NCBI RefSeq assembly: GCF_002160765.1
Contig: NZ_NFLF01000004.1
Location: forward strand, 124,001-188,000
From: Lachnoclostridium sp. An138
Lineage (GTDB): Bacteria > Bacillota > Clostridia > Lachnospirales > Lachnospiraceae
Length of the DNA: 64,000 nt
Direction: 5' to 3'
The notes under the pieces are model-generated. The model searched no databases. It was not told where the DNA came from and worked only from the letters and a program-made list of their open reading frames with translations. Shown here piece after piece: positions 9,377-19,076 of this stretch. The translations under genes were made by a program, and so were the position numbers. Each line of letters opens with the position of its first letter. Position 1 is the stretch's first letter.

Positions 9377-10624
9377 TTACCCCCTTACCTGGCCATTGCC
9401 GTAAATCTCGTATTTATAGGAGGTGAGAGCCTCCAGCCCCATAGGGCCTCTGGCATGAAGCTTCTGAGTGCTGATGCCGATCTCCGCACCAAACCCAAAC
9501 TCAAAGCCGTCGGTAAACCGGGTGGAGGCATTGACATAGACGGCCGCCGCATCCACTTCCTGCAGGAACTTCTCTGCATGCTCTTTATTCTCCGTAATGA
9601 TGGCCTCGGAATGGCCGGTGTTATACCGGTTGATATGAGCAATGGCCTCATCCAGGCTGTCCACCGTCTTCACAGAAAGGATGTAGTCCAGATATTCCGT
9701 ACCCCAGTCCTCCGCAGAAGCCTCTTTCATGGACGGCACTGCCTCTCTGGCCGCTTCGTCGCCCCTCAGCTCTACCTGCTTTTCGGAAAGCTTCCGGGCC
9801 AGCATGGGAAGAAAGGCATCCTTCACCTTCCGGTGGACCACCAGAGACTCGCAGGCATTGCAGACGCCAATCCGCTGCGTCTTGGCATTGTATACGATAT
9901 CTGCCGCCATCTGAAGATCCGCGTCCTCGTCCACATAGATGTGGCAGTTTCCGGAGCCAGTCTCAATGACAGGAATCGTACTGTTATTCACCACAGTAGC
10001 AATGAGCCCTGCGCTTCCTCTCGGAATCAGCACATCTATGTACCGGTTCAGTTTCATGAAAGCAGCCGCAGTCTCCCGGCTGGTATCCTCCAGAAGCTGA
10101 ATGGCGGAGGCGGGGCAGCCGCAGTCTGTCAGAGCCTTCTGGAGCACTTCCACAATCGCCAGATTCGAATGAACCGCGTCGCTTCCTCCCCGCAGCACCA
10201 CAGGATTGCCTGTCTTAAAGCAGAGGCCGAAGGCATCAGCCGTCACGTTGGGCCGAGCCTCATAAATGATGCCGATCACACCCAGGGGCACACGAACTTT
10301 TCTGATATCCAGCCCGTTTTCCGGCGTCCATTCCGAAATCACCCCGCCGATGGGGTCCGGAAGCGCCGCAATCTGGCGGAGTCCCTCTGCCATTCCTTCT
10401 ATCCGCTCTTCCGTCAGCTTCAGCCGGTCCAGAAGGCCCTCCTTCATGCCTCTTTCCCTGCCGTTCTCCATATCCGTCTCATTGGCGCTCAGAATAAACT
10501 CCGTATCCTTCACCAGATACTCTGCCGCGCGCAGGAGCACCTGATTTTTTTTCTCTCCGTTCATCACGCGGAGCAATGGCTCCGCCTCTTTTGCTTTCTG
10601 CCCTATCTGTTCTAACGTCATCAT
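9377..10624 (-). CDS. proA: Glutamate-5-semialdehyde dehydrogenase (gamma-glutamyl phosphate reductase)
   Basis: A 415-residue NADPH-dependent enzyme of the aldehyde dehydrogenase fold that reduces gamma-glutamyl phosphate in proline synthesis. The active-site cysteine is in the family motif [12 protein letters not shown], and the full family length is kept. Two adjacent ATG codons start it; the first follows GGAGGATATAG. Its partner proB lies about 1.8 kb upstream in the same direction, separated by three unrelated genes, so the two proline genes share an operon without being neighbours. Confidence 0.95.
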   Translation of the reverse strand: MMTLEQIGQKAKEAEPLLRVMNGEKKNQVLLRAAEYLVKDTEFILSANETDMENGRERGMKEGLLDRLKLTEERIEGMAEGLRQIAALPDPIGGVISEWTPENGLDIRKVRVPLGVIGIIYEARPNVTADAFGLCFKTGNPVVLRGGSDAVHSNLAIVEVLQKALTDCGCPASAIQLLEDTSRETAAAFMKLNRYIDVLIPRGSAGLIATVVNNSTIPVIETGSGNCHIYVDEDADLQMAADIVYNAKTQRIGVCNACESLVVHRKVKDAFLPMLARKLSEKQVELRGDEAAREAVPSMKEASAEDWGTEYLDYILSVKTVDSLDEAIAHINRYNTGHSEAIITENKEHAEKFLQEVDAAAVYVNASTRFTDGFEFGFGAEIGISTQKLHARGPMGLEALTSYKYEIYGNGQVRG

Positions 10625-10685
10625 CTATATCCTCCTGTTCCCGTGCCTCAATCTGATTCCGCACGCAGTATCTCTACAGTATCTC

Positions 10686-11300
10686 TCAGGAGATTACCCG
10701 CTTCTCCGTCACAATTTTCCCGGGAAGGATGTCAAAGGGTTCAAAGGGCACCTCTTCCTTCACCTGAAATTCAAAGGCAAGGGCTATGGTGTCAAGCCCT
10801 GGATGCGCCTCCAGATAGCGGTCGTAAAAACCGCCTCCATATCCGATCCGGTGCCGCGCTTCATCAAAAGCCACGCCCGGCATCACCATCAGGCTTCCCG
10901 GCCTGTCAGCCGCTTCGTCCGCAGGCTCCTTTTCATAAGGCTCCCGGATTCCAAAATAGCCATCCTCCAGATCTGTCTCCAGAGAATGGATGTAGAAGAA
11001 TTTCATTTCCTGTCCAAGCACCCTGGGGACCGCCACAGACTTCCCATCAGCCCAGGCCCGGCGGATCAGATCCGAGGTCTCTGTCTCGTGCTTACAGTCC
11101 ACGTAGACAAAGAGCGTCTCCGCTTCCCGGTACTCCTCCGTCTCCAGCACATGAGCAAGCACCTTCAGGCTCATGGCATGAATCTCTTCATCGGAACATC
11201 CAGCCCGGAGCAAGCGCACCTCTTTGCGGATCGCTTTCTTTTTCAGCCTGCTCTCTTCCTGTGCTGTTTCAGTTTCCTTTACGCTTCCGTTCCATATCAT
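10686..11300 (-). CDS. 5-formyltetrahydrofolate cyclo-ligase
   Basis: A roughly 204-residue ATP-dependent enzyme that turns 5-formyltetrahydrofolate into 5,10-methenyltetrahydrofolate. The family C-terminal signature PGVAFDEARHRIGYGGGFYD is complete, and a basic N-terminal RLKKKAIRKEVRLLR run supports the assignment. The start is uncertain: the frame is open upstream to 11342, but the ATG at 11300 gives a normal length and overlaps the DUF896 gene by 32 nt. Its ribosome site is weak, so expression may depend on coupling. Confidence 0.9.
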   Translation of the reverse strand: MIWNGSVKETETAQEESRLKKKAIRKEVRLLRAGCSDEEIHAMSLKVLAHVLETEEYREAETLFVYVDCKHETETSDLIRRAWADGKSVAVPRVLGQEMKFFYIHSLETDLEDGYFGIREPYEKEPADEAADRPGSLMVMPGVAFDEARHRIGYGGGFYDRYLEAHPGLDTIALAFEFQVKEEVPFEPFDILPGKIVTEKRVIS

Positions 11301-11505
11301 ACTTCTCACCCAGATTGTAAATACTGCCGTCCTTTTCTTCAATATCTATATTATTCAGCTGGCTTCTGAGATTCGCGCGGATGGCCTGCACATATTCCAG
11401 ACGCAGAAGCTTCTGCTCCTGCTTTTCCGCGTCTGTCAGCCCTTCCGCCTTGGAGCGGCGGTACAGCTCGTTGATACGGGCAATTTTCTGTTCATCTATG
11501 CTCAT
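11269..11505 (-). CDS. DUF896 (YnzC-like) small protein
   Basis: A 78-residue highly charged, helical protein matching the DUF896/YnzC pattern: EQKIARINELYRRSKAEGLT followed by EKQEQKLLRLEYVQAIR. Bacillus YnzC is LexA-regulated and of unknown molecular function. The gene lies in the proB-coaD operon, overlapping the cycloligase gene at its 3' end. Confidence 0.88.
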   Translation of the reverse strand: MSIDEQKIARINELYRRSKAEGLTDAEKQEQKLLRLEYVQAIRANLRSQLNNIDIEEKDGSIYNLGEKYDMERKRKGN

Positions 11506-11547
11506 GTTCCTTTTCTCCTTTTTGACATTTCCTGTCCTCTTAAGCTG

Positions 11548-12438
11548 TCAGGAAGCAGAAGTGTTCTTCTTTTCCGCTTCTTTCGGGTCCCAGCGAAGAT
11601 AGGACGCCGTCTTCTCAAAAATATCCTTTGCGTACTCGTATCCGTGATTGTAGAACTCTGTCAGAACCTCCGGGCGATCCTCTGTATTTTTGATCACCGG
11701 GATCTGAGGACGTATCACCGCCACATGGCCTCTGCTCTCCAGATCCTCCAGAAGCTCCATGGTTTTATTGTAATAATACGCTCTGTATTTGATCGCCTTG
11801 ATGAGATTCGGATACTTGGAATACATAATGCGGGCCATCCTCAGAGTCTTCTTCGCCGGAAGCTTCCGGTACCCCTCCTGCCTGGTCAGAATTACCACAT
11901 TTTTCTTTACCCCGTCATGAAGGGCCTTTCGTATCGGTACGGAATCCGCCAGTCCGCCGTCCAGCATGGGGATTCCGTCTACCTTCACCATCTGAGAGAT
12001 CACAGGCAGACTGGAGGAAGCTCTACAGATCGCCATCAGGCGCTCTCTGCTGGAGTCTTCTGTCAGGTAGGCCGCCCTGCCTGTCAGGCAGTTGGTGGCT
12101 GTCAGAATACAGGTCGCTCCCGATGAAAAATACGTATCGTAGTCAAAGGGAATCAGCCTGTTCGGAAATACGTCAAAAATCAGGTCCATATTAAAGAGAC
12201 TGTGCGTTTGAATCAGAGATTTCAGTCCCACATAGCTGCCAGCCTCCAGGAAATCAATGGTACACATCTTTGTCCGCCCCGGCTGGCGGGATACGTAGTC
12301 CACGGCATTGCAGGCTCCCGCCGACACGCCGATCACATAGGGCAGATACAGCCCCTGTTCCATAAAATAGTCCAGCACACCGGCGGTAAACACCCCTCTG
12401 GTGCCTCCGCCTTCCAGTATCATACCGGCTTTACTCAT
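11548..12438 (-). CDS. Patatin-like phospholipase family protein (YjjU type)
   Basis: A 296-residue serine acyl hydrolase. The oxyanion-hole motif EGGGTRGVFTAGVLD is at residues 8-22, the nucleophile elbow GVSAGACNAVDY carries the GxSxG serine, and the catalytic Asp is in LDGGLADSVP. So both dyad residues are present and it should be an active lipid acyl hydrolase; the natural substrate is unknown. It overlaps proB by 8 nt and follows an AAGGAGCGTTTTC ribosome site. Confidence 0.88.
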   Translation of the reverse strand: MSKAGMILEGGGTRGVFTAGVLDYFMEQGLYLPYVIGVSAGACNAVDYVSRQPGRTKMCTIDFLEAGSYVGLKSLIQTHSLFNMDLIFDVFPNRLIPFDYDTYFSSGATCILTATNCLTGRAAYLTEDSSRERLMAICRASSSLPVISQMVKVDGIPMLDGGLADSVPIRKALHDGVKKNVVILTRQEGYRKLPAKKTLRMARIMYSKYPNLIKAIKYRAYYYNKTMELLEDLESRGHVAVIRPQIPVIKNTEDRPEVLTEFYNHGYEYAKDIFEKTASYLRWDPKEAEKKNTSAS

Positions 12439-13300
12439 GAAAACGCTCCTTCAAAAATCTTTTCAGCTCAAAGGCTTCATCCTCATTGGAACGGAAAAAG
12501 GTTCCATATGGCTGTCCGTCTATAATCTTGTGAATCACATTCATATTTCTTCCATTTGCGATTACCATGTCCGCTCCCGCAGAGGTGGCCAGCTCTGCCG
12601 CAATCAGCTTGGTAGCCATTCCGCCTGTACCCACGCCGCTTGCAGACTCTTTTCCCATGTCTTTGAGTTCATCGTCCACCATATCCACGAAAGGAACAAA
12701 TTTCGCGTCCGGATTTGTGCTGGGATTATCTGTATAAAGCCCGTTGATATCCGAAAGCAGGATCAAAAGATCCGCCCCTACCAGCGAAACCACCACTGCC
12801 GACAGCGTATCGTTATCTCCGTGAAGGATCTCAAAGGTGGAAATACTGTCATTGGCGTTTACAACAGGAATCGCCCCCAGCGCCAGAAGCTCCTCGAAAG
12901 TATTCTGGGCGTTCCTGCGGTTATTCGCGTTCAGCATGGTGTTGCGGGTCATCAGGACCTGAGCCGTCACCTGATTGTATTCCGCGAAAAATTTCTGGTA
13001 AATCATCATCAGACGCGCCTGTCCGATGGCCGCGCAGGCCTGCTTTAAGGGCACTGTATCCGGCTTCTCCTTAAATCCGGCCGCCTTGCTTCCCACGCCG
13101 ATGGCTCCCGACGTGACGAGAATGACGTCCTTACCCTTGCTGCGCAGATCGGTAAGCTCCCGGACCAGATGCTCCACCTTGATAAGATCCAGTTCTCCCG
13201 TCTCCACATGAATCAGGGAAGAAGTGCCCACTTTCACCACGATTCGTTTTTTATCCTTAAGCTCTGCTCTGCACTGAGTATCCAGTACCTTATCTTCCAT
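12431..13300 (-). CDS. proB: Glutamate 5-kinase, short form without PUA domain
   Basis: A 289-residue amino-acid kinase that phosphorylates glutamate at the gamma-carboxylate, the first step of proline synthesis. The glycine-rich start RIVVKVGTSSLI, VTSGAIGVGSKAAG, and the substrate-loop VNANDSIST are present. The protein ends soon after the kinase domain and lacks the C-terminal PUA domain of the Escherichia coli type, as in many clostridia. It appears to be the first gene of the operon that runs to the coiled-coil gene at 7680. Proline feedback should act through the kinase domain itself. Confidence 0.93.
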   Translation of the reverse strand: MEDKVLDTQCRAELKDKKRIVVKVGTSSLIHVETGELDLIKVEHLVRELTDLRSKGKDVILVTSGAIGVGSKAAGFKEKPDTVPLKQACAAIGQARLMMIYQKFFAEYNQVTAQVLMTRNTMLNANNRRNAQNTFEELLALGAIPVVNANDSISTFEILHGDNDTLSAVVVSLVGADLLILLSDINGLYTDNPSTNPDAKFVPFVDMVDDELKDMGKESASGVGTGGMATKLIAAELATSAGADMVIANGRNMNVIHKIIDGQPYGTFFRSNEDEAFELKRFLKERFHE

Positions 13301-13380
13301 AATTCCTCTTGTCCTTATCCTCTTATGTCTATTATATTTTTCTTTCCTAACTTTACACTATTCTTCAGAGAATAGCAAGT

Positions 13381-13809
13381 TTAACTGGAGTAATTCTCCA
13401 GGAAATCATACAATTCTTTTTCTCCGCTGACCCGTTTTCCCTGTGAGATCTCTGTCTGAAGCGTCTCCGGCAGAGAGTCCACGGTAATGCCTGTATACTC
13501 AAAGAGCGTTGTTCCGTCAATCCGGTAGATCGTGACGCGTCCGTCTTCTTCCACAAGATAATATTCGTGGCTTTCCTGCTCGTTTACCACCCCATCCGGG
13601 TCCACAGAAGCCGCCGCCTTTTCTTCGGGCTGCTCCGCGCTCTTCCGTTCCTCCTGAAGCGCGACGCGCTCACTCAGCGACTGAAGCTCCTGCCACAGCT
13701 CGGACTGCTCCCGTTCCGCCTGCCTGTCCGAGTGAAGAAAGCCTGCGTACCAGGCAAGGCTGGTTAAAACCACAGCCGCAAGACAGCCAGCCAGAATTTT
13801 CTTCGCCAT
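13381..13809 (-). CDS. BofC C-terminal-like secreted/membrane-anchored protein
   Basis: A 142-residue protein with an N-terminal hydrophobic anchor (about residues 5-24) and a coiled-coil stretch (residues 30-60). A C-terminal domain has the pattern YYLVEEDGRVTIYRIDG, FEYTGI and KELYDFLENYSS, which resembles the BofC C-terminal domain of sporulation checkpoint proteins. BofC in Bacillus acts in the intermembrane space during engulfment. The ATG follows AAAGGAGGGTTTTTT. Assignment rests on the short C-terminal pattern, so it is moderate. Confidence 0.65.
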   Translation of the reverse strand: MAKKILAGCLAAVVLTSLAWYAGFLHSDRQAEREQSELWQELQSLSERVALQEERKSAEQPEEKAAASVDPDGVVNEQESHEYYLVEEDGRVTIYRIDGTTLFEYTGITVDSLPETLQTEISQGKRVSGEKELYDFLENYSS

Positions 13810-13853
13810 AAAAAACCCTCCTTTGGGTTTAGTATGGACAACTTGGAAAAATT

Positions 13854-14515
13854 CTAATCAGAAGTCACTTCCTGACGCAGAATATTGCCCTGAGCATCAT
13901 ACCAGGTCCAGGTATAGGATTCCGCCACCGGCGTCTCATAGGTAAGAACCAGCGAACTTCCGTCCGGGTCCAGACAGGTATGGACTCCATCATAGGGATC
14001 GTATACAAAGGCTTTTTCTGTCTGATCTTCTGTCCGGATATAAGCTACCTGACAGGCGCTTCCCACTTCGATTCCAGGCTGATATGCCGCCAGAAGCAGA
14101 AGCTTTCCGTTTTCATCTGTCACAGACGTCAGATTGCTTCCTGTTTTTCTGTCTTCATGCTCATCATAGGTATATTCTCTTTCGAGCTCCCCGCTCCGGG
14201 CCTGAATCAGATTTCCGTTCCGGTCCTGTTCAAAAGTGGCCATATTGCTGGCATTATCCGTCACGGAATACAGGAAATCTCCCTTGAACTCAAACTCCAG
14301 AGAACCCTCTTCTGACTCCACACGGGAAAGCTTGTTGTCTTCATAGGAGAATTCTATCCGGTGAGCACTCCCAGCACAAGCACCGGAGCCGTCCCGTCGT
14401 CTCCCCTCATGCGGACTCCTGCCTCGGAAGGAAGTGCCAGGCAGGAGAAAAACAGCGCTCCTGCTGCCAGGACACAGATTCTGTTTTTCCGGAACCATTT
14501 CTTTTTCTTTCCCAT
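13854..14515 (-). pseudogene. Secreted protein with YD-repeat-like body, interrupted by a frameshift
   Basis: The strong ribosome site AGAGGGGGAAGAC precedes an ATG at 14515 that opens a frame MGKKKKWFRKNRICVLAAGA..., a clear signal peptide, but this frame stops near 14352 after about 54 codons. The remainder, FSYEDNKLSRVE to the TGA at 13854, continues in another frame and looks like an RHS/YD-repeat-type beta sheet protein (EYTYDEHEDRKTGSNL, YTWTWYDAQGNILRQEV). An internal ATG at 14498 in the body frame has no ribosome site and would give no signal peptide. A one-base frameshift between about 14355 and 14410 therefore separates the export signal from the body. It may be a real pseudogene, a sequencing error, or programmed. 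Confidence 0.65.
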
Positions 14516-14604
14516 GTCTTCCCCCTCTTTCCAGCCATGGTATCTGAAAAATATTCTTATGTGTTACATCGGTTTTGGCACCTGAAAAATTTCTTCTATC
14601 TTAC

Positions 14605-16266
14605 TTACATCAGTCTGATTTTCTTCAGGACTTTCACCAGCAGATACCCTTTCGGGAAGGCTCTCATCTCTTCCTCGGTAATTCCCCGGAGGAACAGTAC
14701 GAAGAAGCCGTAAATCAGCACTGCCAGCACCAGACAGAGCAGTGTGGCCGGCTTATTTCCCATCAGATTCTCAAGGGGCGTATAAAGAAGCCATACAGCC
14801 AGAGCCATAATCAGCGACGCCACGCCCGGGATCAAAAAGGTACGTTTCACCTCCTGGCGGTAATGCAGGTATTTGCGTATGGCAAGTCCATTGAGAATAC
14901 ACATCAGGAAAGCAAAAAACATATAGGAAATTACCGCGCCGTAAATATGAATGCCGGCAAACTGTACCAGCACTACCAAAACCACAAGATGGGATGCCAG
15001 CGCAATCACCGCGTTGCGGACCGGAATCTGCATATGATCGATGCCCTGCAGGATTCCATTCGTCAGCGTGGAAAGGCCGTAGAAGATCACTGCCGCAGAG
15101 CCGATCAGGAACATGATGGGAGCCGACGGGTCCGTATTCCAGTTCAGGAGATCGAGAACAGGTCCTCCCAGGGCTGTGAGGCCGAAGGCGCTGGGAATGC
15201 AGATCAGCATCACCATACGGATGGCATTCTCTGTCTTTCTGCGCATCTCCTTTCGGTTTCCCGCCATCCGCGCTCTCGTAAGCGCCGGGATCACTGAGGA
15301 AGACAGGGCCGAAGCCACCGCAATGGGAACGTTCGTCAGAAGCTTGTATTTTCCCACATATATGCCCCAGTAGACATCTACCATATCCTTATCCATATTC
15401 TGAACATCCAGCATCAGGAACTTGAACACGCCCTGATCAATAAAGCCGCTGATATTATAGACAGCAGTACTCAAGATCACGGGAACAATGGTCAGAACCA
15501 GCATGCGGAGCATACTGGAATAGCTCTGCACCTGGCTTACCTGATCCTTCCGCAGATTCTTCTGGAGCACACGGTTGTACATCAGCATGACGATTACCAG
15601 AAAAATCAGCCCTGCCGCCGCGCCCAGGCTGGTTCCCAGCGTGCTTCCCGCCGCGCCGTAGACAGCTCCGCCCGTACCATCCGTGATTCCCTTTGCCTGA
15701 TCCAGGGACGCGCCGTAAGAGTACAGCATACTGGCAGCCACAATACTGACTACCGCATTGACAAGCTGCTCAATTACCTGGGAAACAGCCGTGGGCATCA
15801 TAGTTCCCATGCCCTGGAAATACCCCCGGAGCACGCCCATAACCGCCATCACAAAGATAGCCAGCGCCAGCACCTTCAGGCAAAGCTCGCTCTCCGGTGT
15901 ATTCAGAAGCGTTCCCGTGAAAAAGCCGGCTCCAAAAAAGGTAATGGCAGAAGCCACAGCTCCCACCACAAGCGACATATACATGGCGGCCTTAAAAGAC
16001 CTCCAGGCATTCTTATGTTCTCCCAGCGCCACCTTGGCCGACACTACCTTGGATACAGCCAGCGGCAGGCTGTAGGAAGAGATCAGAAGAATGATATTGT
16101 AGACCTCGTAGGCCGCAGAATAGTAGCTGTTTCCCTGATCCCCGATGATATTGGTAACCGGAAGCCGGTACAGCATTCCGATGATGCGGCTGATAATCGA
16201 CGCCGCGGCCAGAATGCCTCCCTGCATAATAAAATTAGAGCTCTTTGAACTTTTCTTATTTCCCAT
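14605..16266 (-). CDS. spoVB: SpoVB-like polysaccharide/lipid flippase (MOP superfamily)
   Basis: A 553-residue polytopic membrane protein with about 14 helices and the MATE/Wzx-like fold. It begins SKSSNFIMQGGILAAASIISRIIGMLYRLP, the hallmark N-terminus of SpoVB-type transporters that move lipid-linked precursors during spore cortex synthesis or envelope assembly. Several such paralogues exist in clostridia, so SpoVB itself is likely but not certain. It follows the DUF3048 lipoprotein gene by 9 nt on the same strand. Confidence 0.8.
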   Translation of the reverse strand: MGNKKSSKSSNFIMQGGILAAASIISRIIGMLYRLPVTNIIGDQGNSYYSAAYEVYNIILLISSYSLPLAVSKVVSAKVALGEHKNAWRSFKAAMYMSLVVGAVASAITFFGAGFFTGTLLNTPESELCLKVLALAIFVMAVMGVLRGYFQGMGTMMPTAVSQVIEQLVNAVVSIVAASMLYSYGASLDQAKGITDGTGGAVYGAAGSTLGTSLGAAAGLIFLVIVMLMYNRVLQKNLRKDQVSQVQSYSSMLRMLVLTIVPVILSTAVYNISGFIDQGVFKFLMLDVQNMDKDMVDVYWGIYVGKYKLLTNVPIAVASALSSSVIPALTRARMAGNRKEMRRKTENAIRMVMLICIPSAFGLTALGGPVLDLLNWNTDPSAPIMFLIGSAAVIFYGLSTLTNGILQGIDHMQIPVRNAVIALASHLVVLVVLVQFAGIHIYGAVISYMFFAFLMCILNGLAIRKYLHYRQEVKRTFLIPGVASLIMALAVWLLYTPLENLMGNKPATLLCLVLAVLIYGFFVLFLRGITEEEMRAFPKGYLLVKVLKKIRLM

Positions 16267-16275
16267 CGTTCTTCC

Positions 16276-17472
16276 CTATTCGATTACCACGTCTTCCGCA
16301 TAGTCTTTCCAGATAATGCAGATAAATGTGGTTCCCGTATTCAGCGTAATTTCCTGATCGTTTTCATCATAATAACGGGCCGGAGTCCCCAGTTCTCCGG
16401 GATTGCTCCAATAACCCTCGATCATTTTCCCATTGGTAAAAACCGTACACGGATTTTTTTCCGACTGAGCCGCAAAATGCAGATAATCCTTGGCGTCCAG
16501 CACATTGCCGTCGCAGTACTGAAAAATCACGTTGGTAACCGCCACCTGTTCTCCCGTCAGCTCGTCCACATGAGGAGAACCGTAGGTGGAACGGTAATAT
16601 TTCCGGTCTGCAGGGTTATATTCAAACACAGCTCTTACCCCGCCGAACCCATTCTTCCCGCCGTTTCCACCGGGCTTAAGAACTGCCACGTCCGGATATC
16701 CCTCATACTCCGCAGTCTCTCCTGGGTCCGCAAACCGGAATTTGCCCGGATAGTCTTCCGGCATGGTCATGTCCAAACCTTTTCTTTCAATATCCTTCCC
16801 GATACCGGAGGGAAACGCATAAAGAGTATGTTCCGTCGCCTTTCCCGGCCGGGATATCCGATCGTACATGGCTGTGGCCGGATTATCAATCCCCTTTGTG
16901 GCGCCTGAGAGTACGTCAAACTCTCCGCTGTTCAGAGCTTCCAGCGCGTAACTGGCTTGTCCGAAATGGGCGTAGACCGCGTCGAATTCCTGGGCGAAAT
17001 GGAGAAAATACAGCCGGCAGCTCCGGACAGAGCCAATCCGCTGCAACCCCTGCCAGTCCTCAAAGATACCCATCCAGCGGGTGATGCGTCCTTCCACCGG
17101 ACACTCATAAATCACAGACGCGCCGGAGACGCCCGACATGGGAAGAGCCGCCGAAGTATTGTTCAGCATCACAGCCAGCGGTTTCTTTGTGCCCAGCTCC
17201 TCTGCAATCCATTCTCCGGTAAAATAACTGCGGACTTTTCCATCCACTACTTCCCGCCCCGGTTCCGGAGGGGCCGTCAGACCGCCCACATTTTCCAGTT
17301 CTTCTTTTTCCAGGACCTCCGCTTCTGTGTCAAAGCCGGTATCCGCCATCTCCTGATCCTGTGCTCCGCTTTCTTTCCTGCCGCACCCTGCCAGGGCAGG
17401 CAGCAGGAACAGAAAAACAGCCGCGCAGATCAAAAAAGGACAAAAGCGCAGGGGCCATATCTCTTCTTTCAC
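16276..17472 (-). CDS. DUF3048 (YerB-like) lipoprotein
   Basis: A 398-residue predicted lipoprotein. I start it at the GTG at 17472 because AAGGAGG lies 8 nt before it and the result is a clean lipoprotein signal: MKEEIW, a hydrophobic core, then LPALAGC with the acylated Cys. The mature part matches DUF3048: KPLAVMLNNTSAALPMSG, VEGRITRWMGIF and RIGSVRSCRLYFLHFAQEFD. Bacillus YerB belongs to this family; the function is unknown, and the protein should sit on the outer face of the membrane. Confidence 0.85.
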   Translation of the reverse strand: MKEEIWPLRFCPFLICAAVFLFLLPALAGCGRKESGAQDQEMADTGFDTEAEVLEKEELENVGGLTAPPEPGREVVDGKVRSYFTGEWIAEELGTKKPLAVMLNNTSAALPMSGVSGASVIYECPVEGRITRWMGIFEDWQGLQRIGSVRSCRLYFLHFAQEFDAVYAHFGQASYALEALNSGEFDVLSGATKGIDNPATAMYDRISRPGKATEHTLYAFPSGIGKDIERKGLDMTMPEDYPGKFRFADPGETAEYEGYPDVAVLKPGGNGGKNGFGGVRAVFEYNPADRKYYRSTYGSPHVDELTGEQVAVTNVIFQYCDGNVLDAKDYLHFAAQSEKNPCTVFTNGKMIEGYWSNPGELGTPARYYDENDQEITLNTGTTFICIIWKDYAEDVVIE

Positions 17473-17519
17473 ACGGAAAGCCTCCTTACTATACATATAC
17501 CACAAATCTGACGCAGTTT

Positions 17520-18020
17520 TCAGCGCAAAATGTGCAGGCTCTCCAGAACCGCCGCCTGTCTCTTTTCCATAACTTCCGCTTCCTCTGGCACCTCGTGGTC
17601 ATACCCCATCAGATGAAGCATGCTGTGGGCGATCAGAAACGCGTACTCCCGCTCCAGGCTATGCCCGTATTTTTCCGCCTGCTCTGCCGCCTTTTCCACA
17701 GAGATAATAATATCACCAAGAACCAGCTCCCCCGTCTCCGGGTTAAAGCAGTCCAGTTCTGCTTCTTCCGCTTCCGCAAAATCAGCCGGGGTCTCAAAGG
17801 TCAGCATCGGAAAGGAAAGCACGTCCGTGGGCCGGTCGATCTGCCGGTGTTCCCGGTTCAGCACACGGATTCCTTTATTGTCAGTCAGAAGCAGATTTAC
17901 TTCCGCCTCATAGGGGCAGCCCTCATAATCCAGGGCAGCCTCAATCACACGCCGGGCAGTCTCCTCCGTGTCTACTCCCGGCAGGCCGATCCCGCTCTCA
18001 TCTTCTACGTTGATTGTCAT
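17520..18020 (-). CDS. ybeY: Endoribonuclease YbeY (rRNA maturation factor)
   Basis: A 166-residue zinc-dependent endoribonuclease used in 16S rRNA 3'-end maturation and ribosome quality control. The zinc site HSMLHLMGYDH is intact, and the PTDVLSFPM stretch is typical. The ATG at 18020 was chosen over upstream starts because AAAGGAGCGCT precedes it. It overlaps phoH by 23 nt, the usual phoH-ybeY arrangement. Confidence 0.93.
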   Translation of the reverse strand: MTINVEDESGIGLPGVDTEETARRVIEAALDYEGCPYEAEVNLLLTDNKGIRVLNREHRQIDRPTDVLSFPMLTFETPADFAEAEEAELDCFNPETGELVLGDIIISVEKAAEQAEKYGHSLEREYAFLIAHSMLHLMGYDHEVPEEAEVMEKRQAAVLESLHILR

Positions 18021-19008
18021 AGCGCTCCTTTCTGGAGCTCCGCTTTTCCTGAGCTCTCTCATAGCTGTCATAGGCCTGTACAATCTTCTGAACCAGGGGA
18101 TGGCGCACCACGTCCTTGCTGGTCAGTTCACAGAAACCGATGTCTTCCACCTTTGCCAGCACCTTCAGGGCCACCTCCAGGCCGGAACGTGTTCCGGAAG
18201 GAAGATCCTTCTGACTGGCGTCTCCGGTCACAATGACCTTGGACCCGAAACCGATACGGGTCAGAAACATTTTCATCTGGGCCGGCGTAGTATTCTGAGC
18301 CTCATCCAGAATGATGTAAGCGTTATCCAGCGTGCGCCCGCGCATATAGGCCAGAGGAGCTACCTCGATCAGACCTTTTTCCATATTTTTCACAAAACTG
18401 TCTGCGCCCATAATCTGATACAGGGCGTCATACAGCGGGCGCAGGTAGGGATCTACCTTACTCTGCAGATCTCCCGGCAGAAATCCCAGCTTCTCTCCTG
18501 CTTCTATGGCCGGGCGTGTCAGGATAATCCTGCTTACTTCATTGTTCTTAAAGGCTGTGATTGCCATGGCCATGGCAAGATAGGTCTTGCCGGTTCCGGC
18601 AGGCCCTGTTCCAAACACAATCATGTTCTTTCGAATCATGTCCACATATTTTTTCTGGCCCAGCGTCTTGGGTTTGATGGGTTTTCCGTTCATGGCGTGG
18701 CAGATCAAATCCTTGTCGATCTCCACCAGCACTTCCTCCTGGCCCTCCATAGAAAGGGCCAGAGCGTAGTCCACATTCTGCTCCTGTATGACATTTCCCC
18801 GGCGGGAAAGCTCCAGAAGCTGCTCGAATACTCTGGCGGCCTGCCGGGTATTCGCGGCAGGTCCCAGAATCTTTACAGCCCCGTCCCGGGCCACCACAGA
18901 CACCTTCAGGGTCTGCTCTATTTTTTTGATATGACTGTCAAACTGGCCGAACACATTGCTCTCATGCTCAGCCGGCACATCCAGAATCTTTTCTACAATA
19001 CTGCTCAA
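17998..19008 (-). CDS. phoH: PhoH family protein (PhoH-like ATPase)
   Basis: A 336-residue ATP-binding protein with Walker A GPAGTGKTYLAMAMA and Walker B YIILDEAQNTTPAQMK, as in the PhoH/YbeZ family that is thought to work with YbeY on RNA. I place the start at the TTG at 19008, which has GAGGAG at a good distance; the in-frame GTG at 19014 is too close to that site. Downstream ybeY overlaps it, and yqfD lies just upstream, giving the yqfC-yqfD-phoH-ybeY order known from Bacillus. Confidence 0.92.
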   Translation of the reverse strand: MSSIVEKILDVPAEHESNVFGQFDSHIKKIEQTLKVSVVARDGAVKILGPAANTRQAARVFEQLLELSRRGNVIQEQNVDYALALSMEGQEEVLVEIDKDLICHAMNGKPIKPKTLGQKKYVDMIRKNMIVFGTGPAGTGKTYLAMAMAITAFKNNEVSRIILTRPAIEAGEKLGFLPGDLQSKVDPYLRPLYDALYQIMGADSFVKNMEKGLIEVAPLAYMRGRTLDNAYIILDEAQNTTPAQMKMFLTRIGFGSKVIVTGDASQKDLPSGTRSGLEVALKVLAKVEDIGFCELTSKDVVRHPLVQKIVQAYDSYERAQEKRSSRKERYDNQRRR

Positions 19009-19076
19009 ATGCACTGCTCCTCTTACTGTCCGCCGCTTCCCGTATGCCGGAAACCGGCATTGGAAAACAGACGGAG

